Source of the DNA: Hymenobacter cavernae
Lineage (GTDB): Bacteria > Bacteroidota > Bacteroidia > Cytophagales > Hymenobacteraceae
Assembly: GCF_014641455.1 (NCBI RefSeq)
Contig: NZ_BMHT01000003.1
Coordinates: forward strand, 553,921 to 617,920
Direction: 5' to 3'
DNA: 64,000 nucleotides
Program-made: the position numbers and the translations under genes
The notes under the pieces: generated by a model
The model's input: only the letters and a program-made list of their open reading frames with translations
Database searches by the model: none
Told to the model about the DNA's origin: nothing
Shown: one piece after another, positions 35,072 through 44,434 of the stretch
Numbering within the stretch: the stretch's first letter is position 1
Layout: every line of letters starts with the position of its first letter

Positions 35072-35941
35072 ATGGACCAATTCCGAGGCACGGGCATTGC
35101 GCTCGTTACACCCTTTACGCCCACCCCCGACCACGCGGTAGACTACGTAGCCCTGCGTCGGCTGCTCGATTTCACCATTGAAGGCGGGGTTGAATATCTT
35201 GTCATCAACGGCACCACGGCTGAGTCGCCCACGCTGACTGCGGCGGAGAAAACCGAAATTCTGCGCGTGGCGAAAGAGCACGTAGCCGGCCGCGTGCCGC
35301 TCGTGTATGGCATCGGTGGCAACGACACGGCCGGCGTGGAAGCTCAGCTGCACACCACCGACCTGACGGGCATCGCCGCTATCCTCTCCGTCAGCCCGGC
35401 TTATAACAAACCGACGCAACAAGGTATCATTCAGCACTATCTGCGCATAGCCGATGCTTCGCCGGTGCCGGTTATTCTCTACAACGTGCCCGGCCGCACC
35501 AGCTCCAACATGACGGCTGAGACGACGCTGCGCCTGGCGCAGCATCATAACATTATTGGCATCAAGGAAGCAAGCGGCAACCTGGAACAGTGCATGGTTA
35601 TTGCCGCGCGCAAGCCCGACGACTTTCTGCTTATCAGCGGCGACGACCTGCTCACCGTGCCCATGATTTCCTTTGGAGCCGTGGGCATTATCAGCGTGCT
35701 CGGCAATGCCTTCCCAGAGCGCATGAGTCAGATGACGCGCCACGCACTGGCCGGCAACTACACCGAAGCCAGCAAGCTTTTATACGAATTCCTGCCGCTC
35801 AACCCTTTGATGTACGAGGAAAGCAACCCCGTCGGCGTGAAGGCCGTGCTGGAGGCCCTGGGCTTGTGCTCGGCGGCGGCACGCTTGCCCCTGCTGGCGG
35901 CGTCCGGCGGCTTGCAGGAACGAATTCAGAAGCTGCTGTAA
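35072..35941 (+). CDS. dapA: 4-hydroxy-tetrahydrodipicolinate synthase
   Basis: This condenses pyruvate with aspartate semialdehyde, the first committed step of lysine and meso-DAP synthesis. It is a 289-residue TIM barrel. The Schiff-base Lys is in IIGIKEASG at about 165. The catalytic Tyr is in VPVILYNVPGRTS, and the substrate loop is INGTTAESPTL. The length is normal. A TACCTTCG -7-like box lies about 45 bp upstream. The gene ends in a terminator and a repeat element. Confidence 0.95.
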   Translation: MDQFRGTGIALVTPFTPTPDHAVDYVALRRLLDFTIEGGVEYLVINGTTAESPTLTAAEKTEILRVAKEHVAGRVPLVYGIGGNDTAGVEAQLHTTDLTGIAAILSVSPAYNKPTQQGIIQHYLRIADASPVPVILYNVPGRTSSNMTAETTLRLAQHHNIIGIKEASGNLEQCMVIAARKPDDFLLISGDDLLTVPMISFGAVGIISVLGNAFPERMSQMTRHALAGNYTEASKLLYEFLPLNPLMYEESNPVGVKAVLEALGLCSAAARLPLLAASGGLQERIQKLL

Positions 35942-36004
35942 ACCTAGGTTTGGCTGTGTCCTATTCTGGTTAGCAGTTGATATTGAGTATCTTATGGATT
36001 TAAA

Positions 36005-36046
36005 ACGAGAAAAGCAGTGTGCAAAGTAGCACGCTGCTTTTCTCGT
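36005..36046. terminator. Terminator after dapA
   Basis: A perfect 18-bp stem (ACGAGAAAAGCAGTGTGC, with one mismatch region, and complement) has a 6-nt loop. Confidence 0.8.
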
Positions 36047-36051
36047 TGGCG

Positions 36052-36195
36052 GAGGCCGAAGCGCTGTAGGAACGCGCCACGGCGCGTTCGTCGTTGAACA
36101 GCCTGCGTTGAACAGTCTTTTACGCCAAGACAATCATTCAGCACGACGCACGCACGAGAACGCGCCGTGGCGCGTTCCTACAGCACTTCGGCCTC
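36052..36195. repeat. MITE-like element, copy 1
   Basis: This 144-bp element has terminal inverted repeats of about 40 bp (GAGGCCGAAGCGCTGTAGGA and on). Each arm contains the internal palindrome AACGCGCCACGGCGCGTT. The core holds TGTTCAACG and AATGATTGTCTT (minus orientation). A second copy in the opposite orientation is at 40645-40781. Both sit between convergent genes directly behind a terminator. No ORF is inside. Confidence 0.8.
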
Positions 36196-36237
36196 TGTCC
36201 TTTTCTCGTTTGTAGGCTAGGTTCAGCTCTCTGGCTA

Positions 36238-37140
36238 TTACAGCGCTGGCGTGCTCAGCTTTTCCTGCACATCCATCAGACGGCCAAGCATTTTGCCGTA
36301 AGCTAGGGTTGCCAAGGCCACGGCCGGATGATTTTTCTTGCGTAGATCGTAGTTATCCTGGGTGAAATCGGCCCAGTTCCAATTATTTAAGTGAACCCGA
36401 CCAACGGACACGCTCGGTTCGTGAATCTGGGTGGTGTGCCACCATTTGGTTGGAAACAGGATGGTTTCGCCTTCTTCCACCGTAACCCGGATCGGCTTGG
36501 CTTTTCTGAAAAGAGGAAATTTCTCGTAGTCGGGGTTCAAGATGTCGACCTGCGAGACCTTCCTGTTTTCCTGTTTCGGGTACATGTATGGGGTCTGATC
36601 CGGCGAATACAGGATAAAATCCTTGGCGCCATAGAGCTGCGTAATCTGGGTGTGCAGGAACAGCGCATCGACGTGCAGATACGGAAAGCTGGCCCCGTTG
36701 CCACCCAGGAAAAGCTCGTAAACCTCGGTGCCGCGCAGCATAAGTTTCGGCAGCAGCGGGTGCTTCACCCGATCCGACTTCCCGAACACGACTTCAGGCT
36801 TCAGTTCCTCCAGCAGTTCCGGGAAGTATTTCTCAATGTTGAGGTTACACGGATAAGGCGCCGGGTTTTCGGGCGAAGAAACCATGATCCGATCCAGGAC
36901 TTCGGCCACCGTGTAGGTTTTTCCTTTAATCTCTTTGGTCAGATGCCCATACTTGCTCCGGAAAAACTCGGGGGTAAATTTTCCCATCGCGCCCCACTTT
37001 TGGGCCACGTCCGTCAGCACAACGGGGATGCCAGGCTCGATGTATTCGGCTATCAGCTCGCGCTGCGAAATATTGCTGCGCTTGTCGATAGAGGTCAGGT
37101 GGGCATAAGATGATACTTGCGGCGCTGCTACGGTAGCCAT
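36238..37140 (-). CDS. Cupin-like JmjC-domain protein (cupin_8 family)
   Basis: This is a 300-residue probable Fe(II)/2-oxoglutarate-dependent oxygenase. The JmjC core shows HVDALFLHTQ (H-x-D iron ligands), FILYSPDQTPYMYPK, and the distal ligand in LFPTKWWHTTQIHE. The N-terminus PGIPVVLTDVAQKWGAMGKF is typical of FIH-like hydroxylases. I chose the ATG at 37140; the upstream hydrophobic extension would be 15 residues. The substrate (protein side chain, small molecule) is unknown. Confidence 0.82.
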   Translation of the reverse strand: MATVAAPQVSSYAHLTSIDKRSNISQRELIAEYIEPGIPVVLTDVAQKWGAMGKFTPEFFRSKYGHLTKEIKGKTYTVAEVLDRIMVSSPENPAPYPCNLNIEKYFPELLEELKPEVVFGKSDRVKHPLLPKLMLRGTEVYELFLGGNGASFPYLHVDALFLHTQITQLYGAKDFILYSPDQTPYMYPKQENRKVSQVDILNPDYEKFPLFRKAKPIRVTVEEGETILFPTKWWHTTQIHEPSVSVGRVHLNNWNWADFTQDNYDLRKKNHPAVALATLAYGKMLGRLMDVQEKLSTPAL

Positions 37141-37272
37141 AATAGGGTGTTGATCAGAGATGAGGAGTAGAAGGAACAGTAGCAAGCCAAGCTTTACTAC
37201 GTCATAAATATATAAATATTATTTTATATTTATGAATCCTTCTTTTTCTCGCTCCAATCAAAAGCCTAAAAT

Positions 37273-38004
37273 CTACCAGCCGCTGGCCAGCACATCGGCC
37301 ACGTGCAAGGTGCGGATGGGCTTATCGTGGCGGCGGATGTAGGCATCAAGGTGCATGAGGCAGCTGGTGTCGGTGCTCACGAGGTAATCGGCGCCGGTAG
37401 CCAGGGCGTGCTCTACTTTCTGCTCGGCCATGGCTACGGAAATGGCTTCAAACTTCACGGCGAAGGTGCCGCCGAAGCCGCAGCAGGTTTCGGTTTCGGC
37501 CATTTCGAGGCGTTCCAGACCTAGCACACTGTCGAGCAGCGTGCGGGGCGCCTCCCGGATGCCGCACTCCCGCAACGCGGCGCACGAATCGTGGTAGGTG
37601 TATTTGCCGGCGAGCTGCGCGCCTTCAATCTGGGTGATACCGAGCACATCGACCAGAAACTCCGTCATTTCGAAGATGCGCCGTTGCAGGCCCTGGTAGC
37701 GGCTCTGGTCTTTCGTGTCCTCAAACAGCTCGGCATACGTGCCGCGCACCATGCCCACGCACGAAGCCGATGGGCTCACAATGTAGCGCCCGGGCCCGTT
37801 CGGGAAGTCGTTGAGGAACTTGGTCGCTACCTGGCAGCTTTCGGCCTTATAGCCCGCATTATAGGCCGGCTGCCCGCAGCAGGTCTGGTTGCCGTTGTAA
37901 TGCACTTCGCAGCCCACCGCTTCCAGCACCTTCACCATGTTCATGGCCGTTTGGGGGAAGAGTTGATCGACGAAGCAGGGAATGAATAAATCGACGGCAG
38001 GCAT
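37273..38004 (-). CDS. CCG-domain (Fe-S)-binding oxidoreductase subunit (LutA/YkgE-like)
   Basis: The protein has 243 residues with two CCG domains: FIPCFVDQLFPQTA with NQTCCGQPAYNAGY, and YHDSCAALRECGI with ETCCGFGGTF. Relatives (LutA/YkgE, GlpC, HdrB) bind Fe-S clusters or heterodisulphide and work with partner subunits in lactate or glycolate oxidation. The LutB/C partners are not adjacent here. The HMG-CoA lyase gene lies 36 bp upstream on the same strand, so co-transcription is likely. Confidence 0.88.
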   Translation of the reverse strand: MPAVDLFIPCFVDQLFPQTAMNMVKVLEAVGCEVHYNGNQTCCGQPAYNAGYKAESCQVATKFLNDFPNGPGRYIVSPSASCVGMVRGTYAELFEDTKDQSRYQGLQRRIFEMTEFLVDVLGITQIEGAQLAGKYTYHDSCAALRECGIREAPRTLLDSVLGLERLEMAETETCCGFGGTFAVKFEAISVAMAEQKVEHALATGADYLVSTDTSCLMHLDAYIRRHDKPIRTLHVADVLASGW

Positions 38005-38040
38005 TTTTTCAATTAACAGTTAACATTTAACAATGAGCAC

Positions 38041-38910
38041 CTAGGTTTGAAAAGGCGTTTGGGGCAGATGAAACACTTTACCGGCCACCTGAAGCGCCTC
38101 AGCGAAAGCCGGCTTATCGAGCGCCAAAGCTACGCCCTGCTCCTCGAAATAAGCTATCAGATTCTCGGTGGGCATGTTGCCGGTGAGCGTGTCGGTAGCC
38201 ATCGGGCAGCCGCCGATGCCACCGATAGCGCCATCGAAGCGGCGGCAGCCAGCGGCGTAGGCAGCTTCTATCTTCTCGCGCCAGGTATCGGGCGTGGTGT
38301 GCAAATGGGCGCCGAACTCAATCTGGGGAAACGCCGGAATGAGCTGGCAGAACAAGGGCGTAATCAGCGCGGGCGACGAAACGCCAACCGTATCCGACAA
38401 GGCCACGATGCGCACACCTAGGTCGGAAAGCGCGCGGGTGAACTCCGCCACTACCTCCGGGCTCCACGGATCGCCGTAGGGGTTGCCGAAACCCATCGAC
38501 AGGTAAGTAACCAGCGTTTTGCCGCGCTGCTCGCACACGTTTTGTATCTCGCCCAGTTCGGCCAGAGCCGCCGCCATCGTTTTGTTGGTGTTGCGCAGCT
38601 GGAAGGTTTCGGACACCGACAGCGGGAAACCTAGGTACTTGATTTCGGGGTGCTCGGCGGCCGCCTCGGCGCCGCGCAGGTTGGCCACAATGGCGAGCAG
38701 CTGGGTGCCGGTGGCGCTCAGATCGAGGCCAGCCAGCACCTCGGCCGTGTCGCGCAGCTGCGGAATGGCCTTGGGCGAGACGAAGCTGCCAAAATCCAAC
38801 GTATCGAAACCAACTTGCAGCAAATTATTGAGATACGCTATTTTCCGGGCAGTTGGGATAAACTCCGACAGGCCTTGCATGGCATCGCGGGGGCATTCGA
38901 CAAGTTTCAT
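38041..38910 (-). CDS. Hydroxymethylglutaryl-CoA lyase
   Basis: The enzyme splits HMG-CoA into acetyl-CoA and acetoacetate (leucine degradation). It is a 289-residue DRE-TIM barrel. It shows the cysteine loop GAIGGIGGCPMATD, the metal-binding HLH in FGAHLHTTPD, and the opening VECPRDAMQGL, where the DRE-type motif reads E-C-P-R-D. Because the usual start (VEVGPRDGLQ) is shifted to CPRD, the exact specificity (HMG-CoA or a related acyl) is a little uncertain. It is the first gene of a two-gene unit with the Fe-S protein. Confidence 0.85.
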   Translation of the reverse strand: MKLVECPRDAMQGLSEFIPTARKIAYLNNLLQVGFDTLDFGSFVSPKAIPQLRDTAEVLAGLDLSATGTQLLAIVANLRGAEAAAEHPEIKYLGFPLSVSETFQLRNTNKTMAAALAELGEIQNVCEQRGKTLVTYLSMGFGNPYGDPWSPEVVAEFTRALSDLGVRIVALSDTVGVSSPALITPLFCQLIPAFPQIEFGAHLHTTPDTWREKIEAAYAAGCRRFDGAIGGIGGCPMATDTLTGNMPTENLIAYFEEQGVALALDKPAFAEALQVAGKVFHLPQTPFQT

Positions 38911-39147
38911 GGGTTGGGCGGGGTTAGGGCAGTAAACAAAAGTAGCTTGAATTCAACTTACGCCATTGTTCCTGGCGGGGCTGCCGGGGCTTGCATTTTC
39001 GCTCACCCCTACCCGCATCGTACAGCGGCAAACCAGCTACGGCGGATCAATGGGCCGATGCAGCGTACAAAACCTAGGTTGCTGCCTAGAACGAACTAGT
39101 AGCGGCTGGGCAGGGTTTAGAAAGTATAGTTTTACCGCTAAATTTCT

Positions 39148-40494
39148 ATGCTACGTAAGCCGCTTCGCGCTTTTCTTTCTTACACTTTCCTGCTTCTCCT
39201 GCTCACCGCCTGCGGCAAACAACAAACGCTGCAAGCTATTTTTCAGAAGACTACGCCGCACGATACGTACGCCCGGCGCCTGCGCCAGGCGGGCCTTGAC
39301 CAGACCGCCCTAGGTCGGGACTGGCTGGCGGCCGCCGACCGCGCTCTGCACGACTCGCTGGTGGTGACGCTGCCGTTCCAGGAAACCGGCCTTTTCCGCG
39401 CCGACAAGGCAACGTCGGCTTCGTATCGCTATAGCGTGCGCACGGGCGAAACCGTGCGTATCGACCTCACCCTCAGCGCCGGCACCGATGCGCACGTCTT
39501 CCTCGATGCCTTTGAACTGAACCCCGACAACCGTACGCCGCGCCTGCTGGCCTCCGCCGATACAGCCGATTTATCTTTCAGCTACGTGGCCGAAGACGAC
39601 CACCAGCACCTGCTGCGGGTGCAGCCGGAGCTGCTGCGCAATGGGCGCTACACGCTGAGTATCCGGCGGGCGCCTTCGCTGGGCTTTCCGGTGCGCGGCA
39701 AAACCGACGCGGCCGTGGGCAGCTTCTGGGGTATGGCGCGCGACGGCGGCGCACGGCGCCACGAAGGCATTGATATTTTTGCTAAGCGCGGTACGCCCGC
39801 CATTGCCGCCGCGCCAGGCCTGATTACCCGCACCGGCGTCACGAAGCTAGGCGGCAACGTGGTATGGCTGGCCGATGCCGAGCACGGACAGCACCTCTAC
39901 TACGCCCACCTCGACAAGCAGCTGGTGCAGCCCGGCCAGACGGTGCGCGTGGGTGATACCCTAGGTTTGGTGGGCAACACCGGCAACGCCCGCACCACCT
40001 CGCCCCACCTGCACTTCGGCATCTACCGCGCCGGGCAGGGTGCCGTCGACCCGCTGCCGTTTGTGCGCCACGCCGATGCGGTGCCCGCAGCCCCGCGCAC
40101 TGCGCCCGAGCAGCTAGGTCAGTGGGTGCGCGTGCGGGAAAAGCGCACCGATTTGCGCCGCAGTCCGGCAGCGAACGGCGGCCAGTTGGCGGGTCTGGCC
40201 CACGACACGCCGCTGTTGATAATTGGCTTGCAATCTGATTGGTACCGCGTAGAACGGCCGGATGGCCGCGTTGGCTACGTGGCCGCGAAGGCGGTGGTGC
40301 CCGCTAGCACCACGCCCTTGCGGCGCGAGGCGCTGGCGGCTGCTATGGATCTGTACGCGCAGCCTACTACCAAGGCCGTGACACTCGATACCTTACCCGC
40401 CCGCACGAGCGTGGCGGTGCTAGGCGAGTTTGCCGGCTTTCGGCTGGTGCGTAGCGCTAAAGGAACGGTGGGCTGGCTTACCCCAACTACTTAA
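39148..40494 (+). CDS. M23 (LytM) peptidase lipoprotein with SH3 domains
   Basis: This is a 448-residue envelope protein: a lipoprotein signal (FLLLLLTACGK), an N-terminal beta domain (about 70-180), an M23 domain (about 185-305), and two SH3-like domains (about 325-385 and 390-448). All zinc/catalytic residues are present: HEGIDIFA at about 205, YYAHLD, and HLHFGIY at about 287. It should cut peptidoglycan cross-bridges or bind stem peptides. Confidence 0.9.
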   Translation: MLRKPLRAFLSYTFLLLLLTACGKQQTLQAIFQKTTPHDTYARRLRQAGLDQTALGRDWLAAADRALHDSLVVTLPFQETGLFRADKATSASYRYSVRTGETVRIDLTLSAGTDAHVFLDAFELNPDNRTPRLLASADTADLSFSYVAEDDHQHLLRVQPELLRNGRYTLSIRRAPSLGFPVRGKTDAAVGSFWGMARDGGARRHEGIDIFAKRGTPAIAAAPGLITRTGVTKLGGNVVWLADAEHGQHLYYAHLDKQLVQPGQTVRVGDTLGLVGNTGNARTTSPHLHFGIYRAGQGAVDPLPFVRHADAVPAAPRTAPEQLGQWVRVREKRTDLRRSPAANGGQLAGLAHDTPLLIIGLQSDWYRVERPDGRVGYVAAKAVVPASTTPLRREALAAAMDLYAQPTTKAVTLDTLPARTSVAVLGEFAGFRLVRSAKGTVGWLTPTT

Positions 40495-40563
40495 ATCCTG
40501 ACCTGCTACTTCACGCGATATTCATGCGCGGGGAAGTACCTTTTCAGCGGTGATTGGATTAGT

Positions 40564-40603
40564 AAACGCGGCGTAGCACTTGTACTGAGTGCTGCGCTGC
40601 GTT
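40564..40603 (+). terminator. Terminator after M23 peptidase gene
   Basis: AACGCGGCGTAGCACT pairs with AGTGCTGCGCTGCGTT (two mismatches), then TTTGTTTT. Confidence 0.75.
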
Positions 40604-40644
40604 TTTGTTTTACACCCGTACTACCCAGGTAGAATTTCGGCGGC

Positions 40645-40781
40645 GGTCGAAGCGCCGTAGGAACGCGCCACGGCGCGTTCCTCGTCCGGGCCGCTTGCTG
40701 AATGATTGTCTTTCCGTAAAAGACTGTTCAACTCAAGCCGTTCAACGACGAACGCGCCGTGGCGCGTTCCTACTGCACCTG
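40645..40781. repeat. MITE-like element, copy 2 (opposite orientation)
   Basis: The 137-bp element shares terminal arms GTAGGAACGCGCCACGGCG with copy 1 at 36052. Its core GCTGAATGATTGTCTT..AAAAGACTGTTCAAC is the reverse complement of the core of copy 1. The outermost few bases are less conserved. Confidence 0.8.
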
Positions 40782-40822
40782 TCAGCCGCGTTTAAAATTA
40801 AACGGGCCACTAAACGCCCAAC

Positions 40823-40850
40823 AAAAAAGCCCGCTACATGCGGGCTTTTT
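40823..40850 (-). terminator. Terminator between M23 and hypothetical lipoprotein genes
   Basis: AAAAAAGCCCGC (loop TACAT) GCGGGCTTTTT. It fits the end of the minus-strand gene at 40881 and can serve both strands. Confidence 0.8.
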
Positions 40851-40880
40851 ACATATCCTTCTGAAAGTTAGACAACCAAC

Positions 40881-41468
40881 CTAGTTTGCAATAATCACTG
40901 CTTTCCGCAGGGTTTTGGCGTAAGCAATGCGGCGTTCTTTTCCGCCGGCGGCTATGTAGTCGAAGCCGATGGCTTTAGTATCGGCGCGCACGGCAGACCA
41001 AGCTTGGGCGTCAACGTTGGCGGGCTGCACGGCCGCGCGCGGAATAGCTGGCTGCGTGAAGTGGTCTTCGCGGAAGAAGGTGTTCATCGTCTTCAGAATG
41101 GCAATTTCTTTGTCGCGGACGGTGGCGGCCTGCGGGTCGTCTAGGTCGCTGGCTTTGAGCAGGGCGGCAGCCGGAATCGTCTCCTTGCGGATCGTGTCGC
41201 CGGTGCTGGTCAGGATGATAAAGCGCGCCTGCGCGTTCACGATCTTGCTTCCCTGCAACAGCAGCACAAACTGATCTTTAGCTTTGATGCTCGTAAAATA
41301 ATGCTGGGCATTTACCTTATTCAGCACGCTGCGCTCCGTGATGCGGTTGCCGGGCGTAGGGGTATATTTCTGCTGGTTTTTAGCAGATCCTACTTCCCGT
41401 TCAGTCGTGATGCAGGAGGTCATTTGCAACAAAGCGACGAAGGCAACAGGGAGAAAAAGTTTTTTCAT
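40881..41468 (-). CDS. Hypothetical lipoprotein
   Basis: The protein has 195 residues with a lipoprotein signal (MKKLFLPVAFVALLQMTSC). The mature part is mixed alpha/beta: a strand series AQHYFTSIKAKDQFVLLLQG, RFIILTSTGDTIRKE, and a C-terminal FDYIAAGGKERRIAYAKTL. The family is not recognised. I used the start at 41468 so that the signal peptide is N-terminal. Confidence 0.65.
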   Translation of the reverse strand: MKKLFLPVAFVALLQMTSCITTEREVGSAKNQQKYTPTPGNRITERSVLNKVNAQHYFTSIKAKDQFVLLLQGSKIVNAQARFIILTSTGDTIRKETIPAAALLKASDLDDPQAATVRDKEIAILKTMNTFFREDHFTQPAIPRAAVQPANVDAQAWSAVRADTKAIGFDYIAAGGKERRIAYAKTLRKAVIIAN

Positions 41469-41629
41469 AATTGAGTGGTCCACATTCATCAATATCAGTC
41501 CGGCAAGTACGGCATCTCTCAGCTGCCTGGTCAGGATACCCTAGCTTTGCAGCCAATTCTATACCAGAATGCGCAACAGGCGCTTGTTTTATGTAAAAAG
41601 TAAGACATAATTGGGCTTTTACTATATAC

Positions 41630-42355
41630 CTAAAACCAGCCCAGCTCCAGTCCAACCGTCCAGCGCGGTAGTTCCGGGTAGCGGTTTTTCGCTTCTCCCA
41701 CAAAGGTATTAGACAGCCGATAGCGCCCCACCACGGCCAGGCGCCCCGACCCCAGGCGCGCCCCGACGCCGTAGGGCCAGCGAGACATATACCCAAGGCC
41801 GCGCTCCGTTACCTTCCGCTTTTTAGCCCCGGCCGACGCTGGCTCCTGGTAATAATGCGCCGAGCCCAACACCCAGCCGCCCCACCCGAGCAGATCGAGG
41901 TAGCGCCCAACAGCGTTGCCGCGACGGCCAGCATTGAGGCGCACAAAGGCTTCGCCCTGCAACTGCGACAAGGTGAGGCGTTCCCGCTCGTAACGCGTGG
42001 TAGTCGGTACGATTTTCTGGTCATTTTGCTCCAAATGATACACCAGACGAGCATAGCGCAGATCGGCGCCCAGGGCCAAAGTTTGCGTCAGCCGGAACTT
42101 GTTCCGTACGCCCACCTGCAATTCTCCGGAACGCCCAAACCGCAGTTCCGCCCCCGGCCCGGATGCCCGGCCCACAACGGGTGCGTAACCTAGGTATAGG
42201 TGCCCAAAATACGCGCGATTGGGTCCGGATCTGGTGCGCGTGGTATCCTCCGCCACATCGGCGCGCAGCAGCACGCGCTGGGCCTGCGCCGGGCGCACAC
42301 CTAGCCCTAGCCACAAACCTAGGCCGCCCATCAGCAGCAACGACTTCATTCTCAT
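41630..42355 (-). CDS. Putative outer-membrane beta-barrel protein
   Basis: The protein has 241 residues with a signal peptide (LLLMGGLGLWLGLGVRPAQA). Alternating-residue strands run throughout (GHLYLGYAPVVG, ELQVGVRNKFRLTQTLALG, LYARLVYHL-type segments), ending WTVGLELGWF with the terminal Phe favoured by the BAM machinery. The ATG overlaps the stop of the upstream subtilase gene (ATGA, 42352-42355), so the two are translationally coupled. Function unknown. Confidence 0.7.
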   Translation of the reverse strand: MRMKSLLLMGGLGLWLGLGVRPAQAQRVLLRADVAEDTTRTRSGPNRAYFGHLYLGYAPVVGRASGPGAELRFGRSGELQVGVRNKFRLTQTLALGADLRYARLVYHLEQNDQKIVPTTTRYERERLTLSQLQGEAFVRLNAGRRGNAVGRYLDLLGWGGWVLGSAHYYQEPASAGAKKRKVTERGLGYMSRWPYGVGARLGSGRLAVVGRYRLSNTFVGEAKNRYPELPRWTVGLELGWF

Positions 42356-44157
42356 GGGAGCGAGTAGCTTTGGGTGTAGCCCCGGTAATGTACCCGCACC
42401 ACATCGCCGGGCTGAAGACGCCGCAACGCGATGCGCAGCACAGCCCGCTGCGTCACGTCGCGCACTTCGTAGCTGCGCAACATGCCTTTCGCATTGGCCA
42501 GGTGCCAGTACAGGTAGTCGGGGTGAGTGGGCGGCAGCGGGGCCGGATCGGCCAGCGTCTCGGTAGGCGGCGCATCTCCGGCGGAGGTTCGCACCGGCTC
42601 TTCGCGCCCGACGGCCGGCACGTTGCCAGCCGAAGTGGCCGGCGTGACGGCCACCACGGAGTCGGCGTAGAGCGGCAGCGTGCGCACCGGCTCGGTGGCC
42701 GCTTCAGGCCGGATAACGACAGCCAGCAGACTATCCTGGCGTACAAAATCGAAGGAAGGTGTGCTTGTTTCAGGCCCTGATTTCCCCGCGTTGTTCACGA
42801 AAAACCTAGCCTGTGGTGCGCCGTAGCCATGCGCGTAGTCGTAGTATGGGTACAGGTTAGCCGATTCCTGAATCTTGGCGAACAGCTCCATCACCGAGAG
42901 TTTCCGATTCTGCTGCCAGGCGCAGGCCGCGAAGCCCGCCACCAACGGACTAGAAAATGAAGTGCCCTGCGTGCGCACGTAGCCGCCGCCCGGCGCGGCG
43001 GCCAGCACCGTGCCGAAGGCCGCCACGTTGGGCTTGAGTCGTCCGGCGGCCGGGCCATAGCTGCTGAAGTCGATGTGCAGATACGTGTCGGGGTCGAGGC
43101 CACCGACGGCCAGCACAGAGTCGCCGTCGGCGGGCGTGCCGACGGTGTGCCACTCTTCATCGTCGCCGTCGTTGCCGGCCGCGTTTACGACCAGTATTCC
43201 TTTGCGGGCGGCCAGCTCGGCGGCGCGGGCTACCAGGCTGGTGCGGCCATTCATCTGCTCGGGGAAGTAGCGCCGGTTGGTATAGCCCAGCGAGGAGTTG
43301 ATGATATCGGCGCCGTTGCGGTCGGCCCACTCCACGGCGGCCAGCCACGCTTCTTCCTCCACGTACAGCTCCCGGTAGAGCCGTTCGGTGCGGGCCAGCA
43401 GAAACTCCGCTTGCGGGGCCAGACCTAGGTTCGTACCATCGGGCAACACGCCGGCAATGCAGGAAAGCACTTCGGTGCCGTGCCGGCCGCTGGCAAACAC
43501 CGACGTATGCTCCCGCACGAAGTTGTGCGTGGCTACAATCTGCTTATTCTGAATGATATGCTGAAAAGCCGGATGCCGGTCGACGCCCAGAAAGCCGACG
43601 TCGAAGATGGCGATGCGCAGACCGCGGCCAGTCAGCCCCGCACTCTTGAAAGCGGCAGCACCTAGGCTAGCCGTTTGCCGCCGGGCCAGTTGACGGTCGG
43701 CAGCAGTGAGGTCTTGTTCGCCCGGCTTCCCTGGCTCGGCGCGGCTCGCGGGAGCTAGGTCTATTGCCTCCCGAATTGCTACTGCTCGTACTCCAGGCAG
43801 CTGCCGCAGTGCCGCTACCTGCGCGGGTGTTGCCTGGCAAGCAATGGCATTGAACCACCGACTGACAAACGTAACAGTATCAGTGAGGGCTTGCACCTGG
43901 CGCACGTAGTCGGGCCGTACAGGGAAATCGGAGCTATCGGCGGCGGGTAAGTGCTGGCGCTGCCGCCGCGCTTGGGCCTGCGGTGAGAAGTACTTGGCTG
44001 CATTCAGGCGCATACCGGCCTTATTCCGCAGAAAAACCCAATAGTGCGCAGTGGGCGGCGCGCCCAGGCTTACCGCTGGCCACCCCAGGCAACCTAGGCC
44101 TACGCAGACCAAGAAGCACCGCCAAAAACGACCAGAGAAAGGAGACAGAATACGCAA
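42352..44157 (-). CDS. Secreted subtilisin-like (S8) serine peptidase
   Basis: The protein has 601 residues: a signal peptide (FLVCVGLGCLGWPAVSLGA), an I9-like prodomain (about 60-140), and a subtilase domain with a complete triad: Asp in IAIFDVGFLG at about 186, His in GRHGTEVLS at about 226, Ser in GTSFSSPLVAG at about 401. The oxyanion Asn is in VVNAAGNDGDDE. A roughly 130-residue C-terminal domain ends VHYRGYTQSYSLP and may be a surface-sorting domain, though it lacks the usual T9SS signature. Coupled to the beta-barrel gene. Confidence 0.88.
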   Translation of the reverse strand: MRILSPFSGRFWRCFLVCVGLGCLGWPAVSLGAPPTAHYWVFLRNKAGMRLNAAKYFSPQAQARRQRQHLPAADSSDFPVRPDYVRQVQALTDTVTFVSRWFNAIACQATPAQVAALRQLPGVRAVAIREAIDLAPASRAEPGKPGEQDLTAADRQLARRQTASLGAAAFKSAGLTGRGLRIAIFDVGFLGVDRHPAFQHIIQNKQIVATHNFVREHTSVFASGRHGTEVLSCIAGVLPDGTNLGLAPQAEFLLARTERLYRELYVEEEAWLAAVEWADRNGADIINSSLGYTNRRYFPEQMNGRTSLVARAAELAARKGILVVNAAGNDGDDEEWHTVGTPADGDSVLAVGGLDPDTYLHIDFSSYGPAAGRLKPNVAAFGTVLAAAPGGGYVRTQGTSFSSPLVAGFAACAWQQNRKLSVMELFAKIQESANLYPYYDYAHGYGAPQARFFVNNAGKSGPETSTPSFDFVRQDSLLAVVIRPEAATEPVRTLPLYADSVVAVTPATSAGNVPAVGREEPVRTSAGDAPPTETLADPAPLPPTHPDYLYWHLANAKGMLRSYEVRDVTQRAVLRIALRRLQPGDVVRVHYRGYTQSYSLP

Positions 44158-44434
44158 ATGAACAACAACTAGAATGAGCAGCTACAACAGATACGCGGGC
44201 CCGACCGATCTGGCTGCTTCGCCAGGCAGACTTTCAGTAGCCGTCCGGGCCGTTACGCTTCCTTCCCCGAATGGTTGCCAATAGCTGAGCTCAAAGATGG
44301 ATATCCTATTTTACTTTCACGTTACTTCGCGCCTCGTGCTGGTTGGCGGCGCGGGCTTAACCAGTCCGCAACTCAGCCGTAAGCGCTACCGTTTCACCCT
44401 TCATCAGCTGTTCTCACTTACACACTCTTTCGCT

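Noticed and set aside
35048-35743. 231-codon minus-strand ORF
   Set aside because: It lies opposite dapA and has no recognisable sequence.
36391-37113. 240-codon plus-strand ORF
   Set aside because: It lies entirely opposite the JmjC-like gene and shows no family features.
40605-40871. 88-codon plus-strand ORF
   Set aside because: It is made of the MITE-like repeat and terminator sequence.
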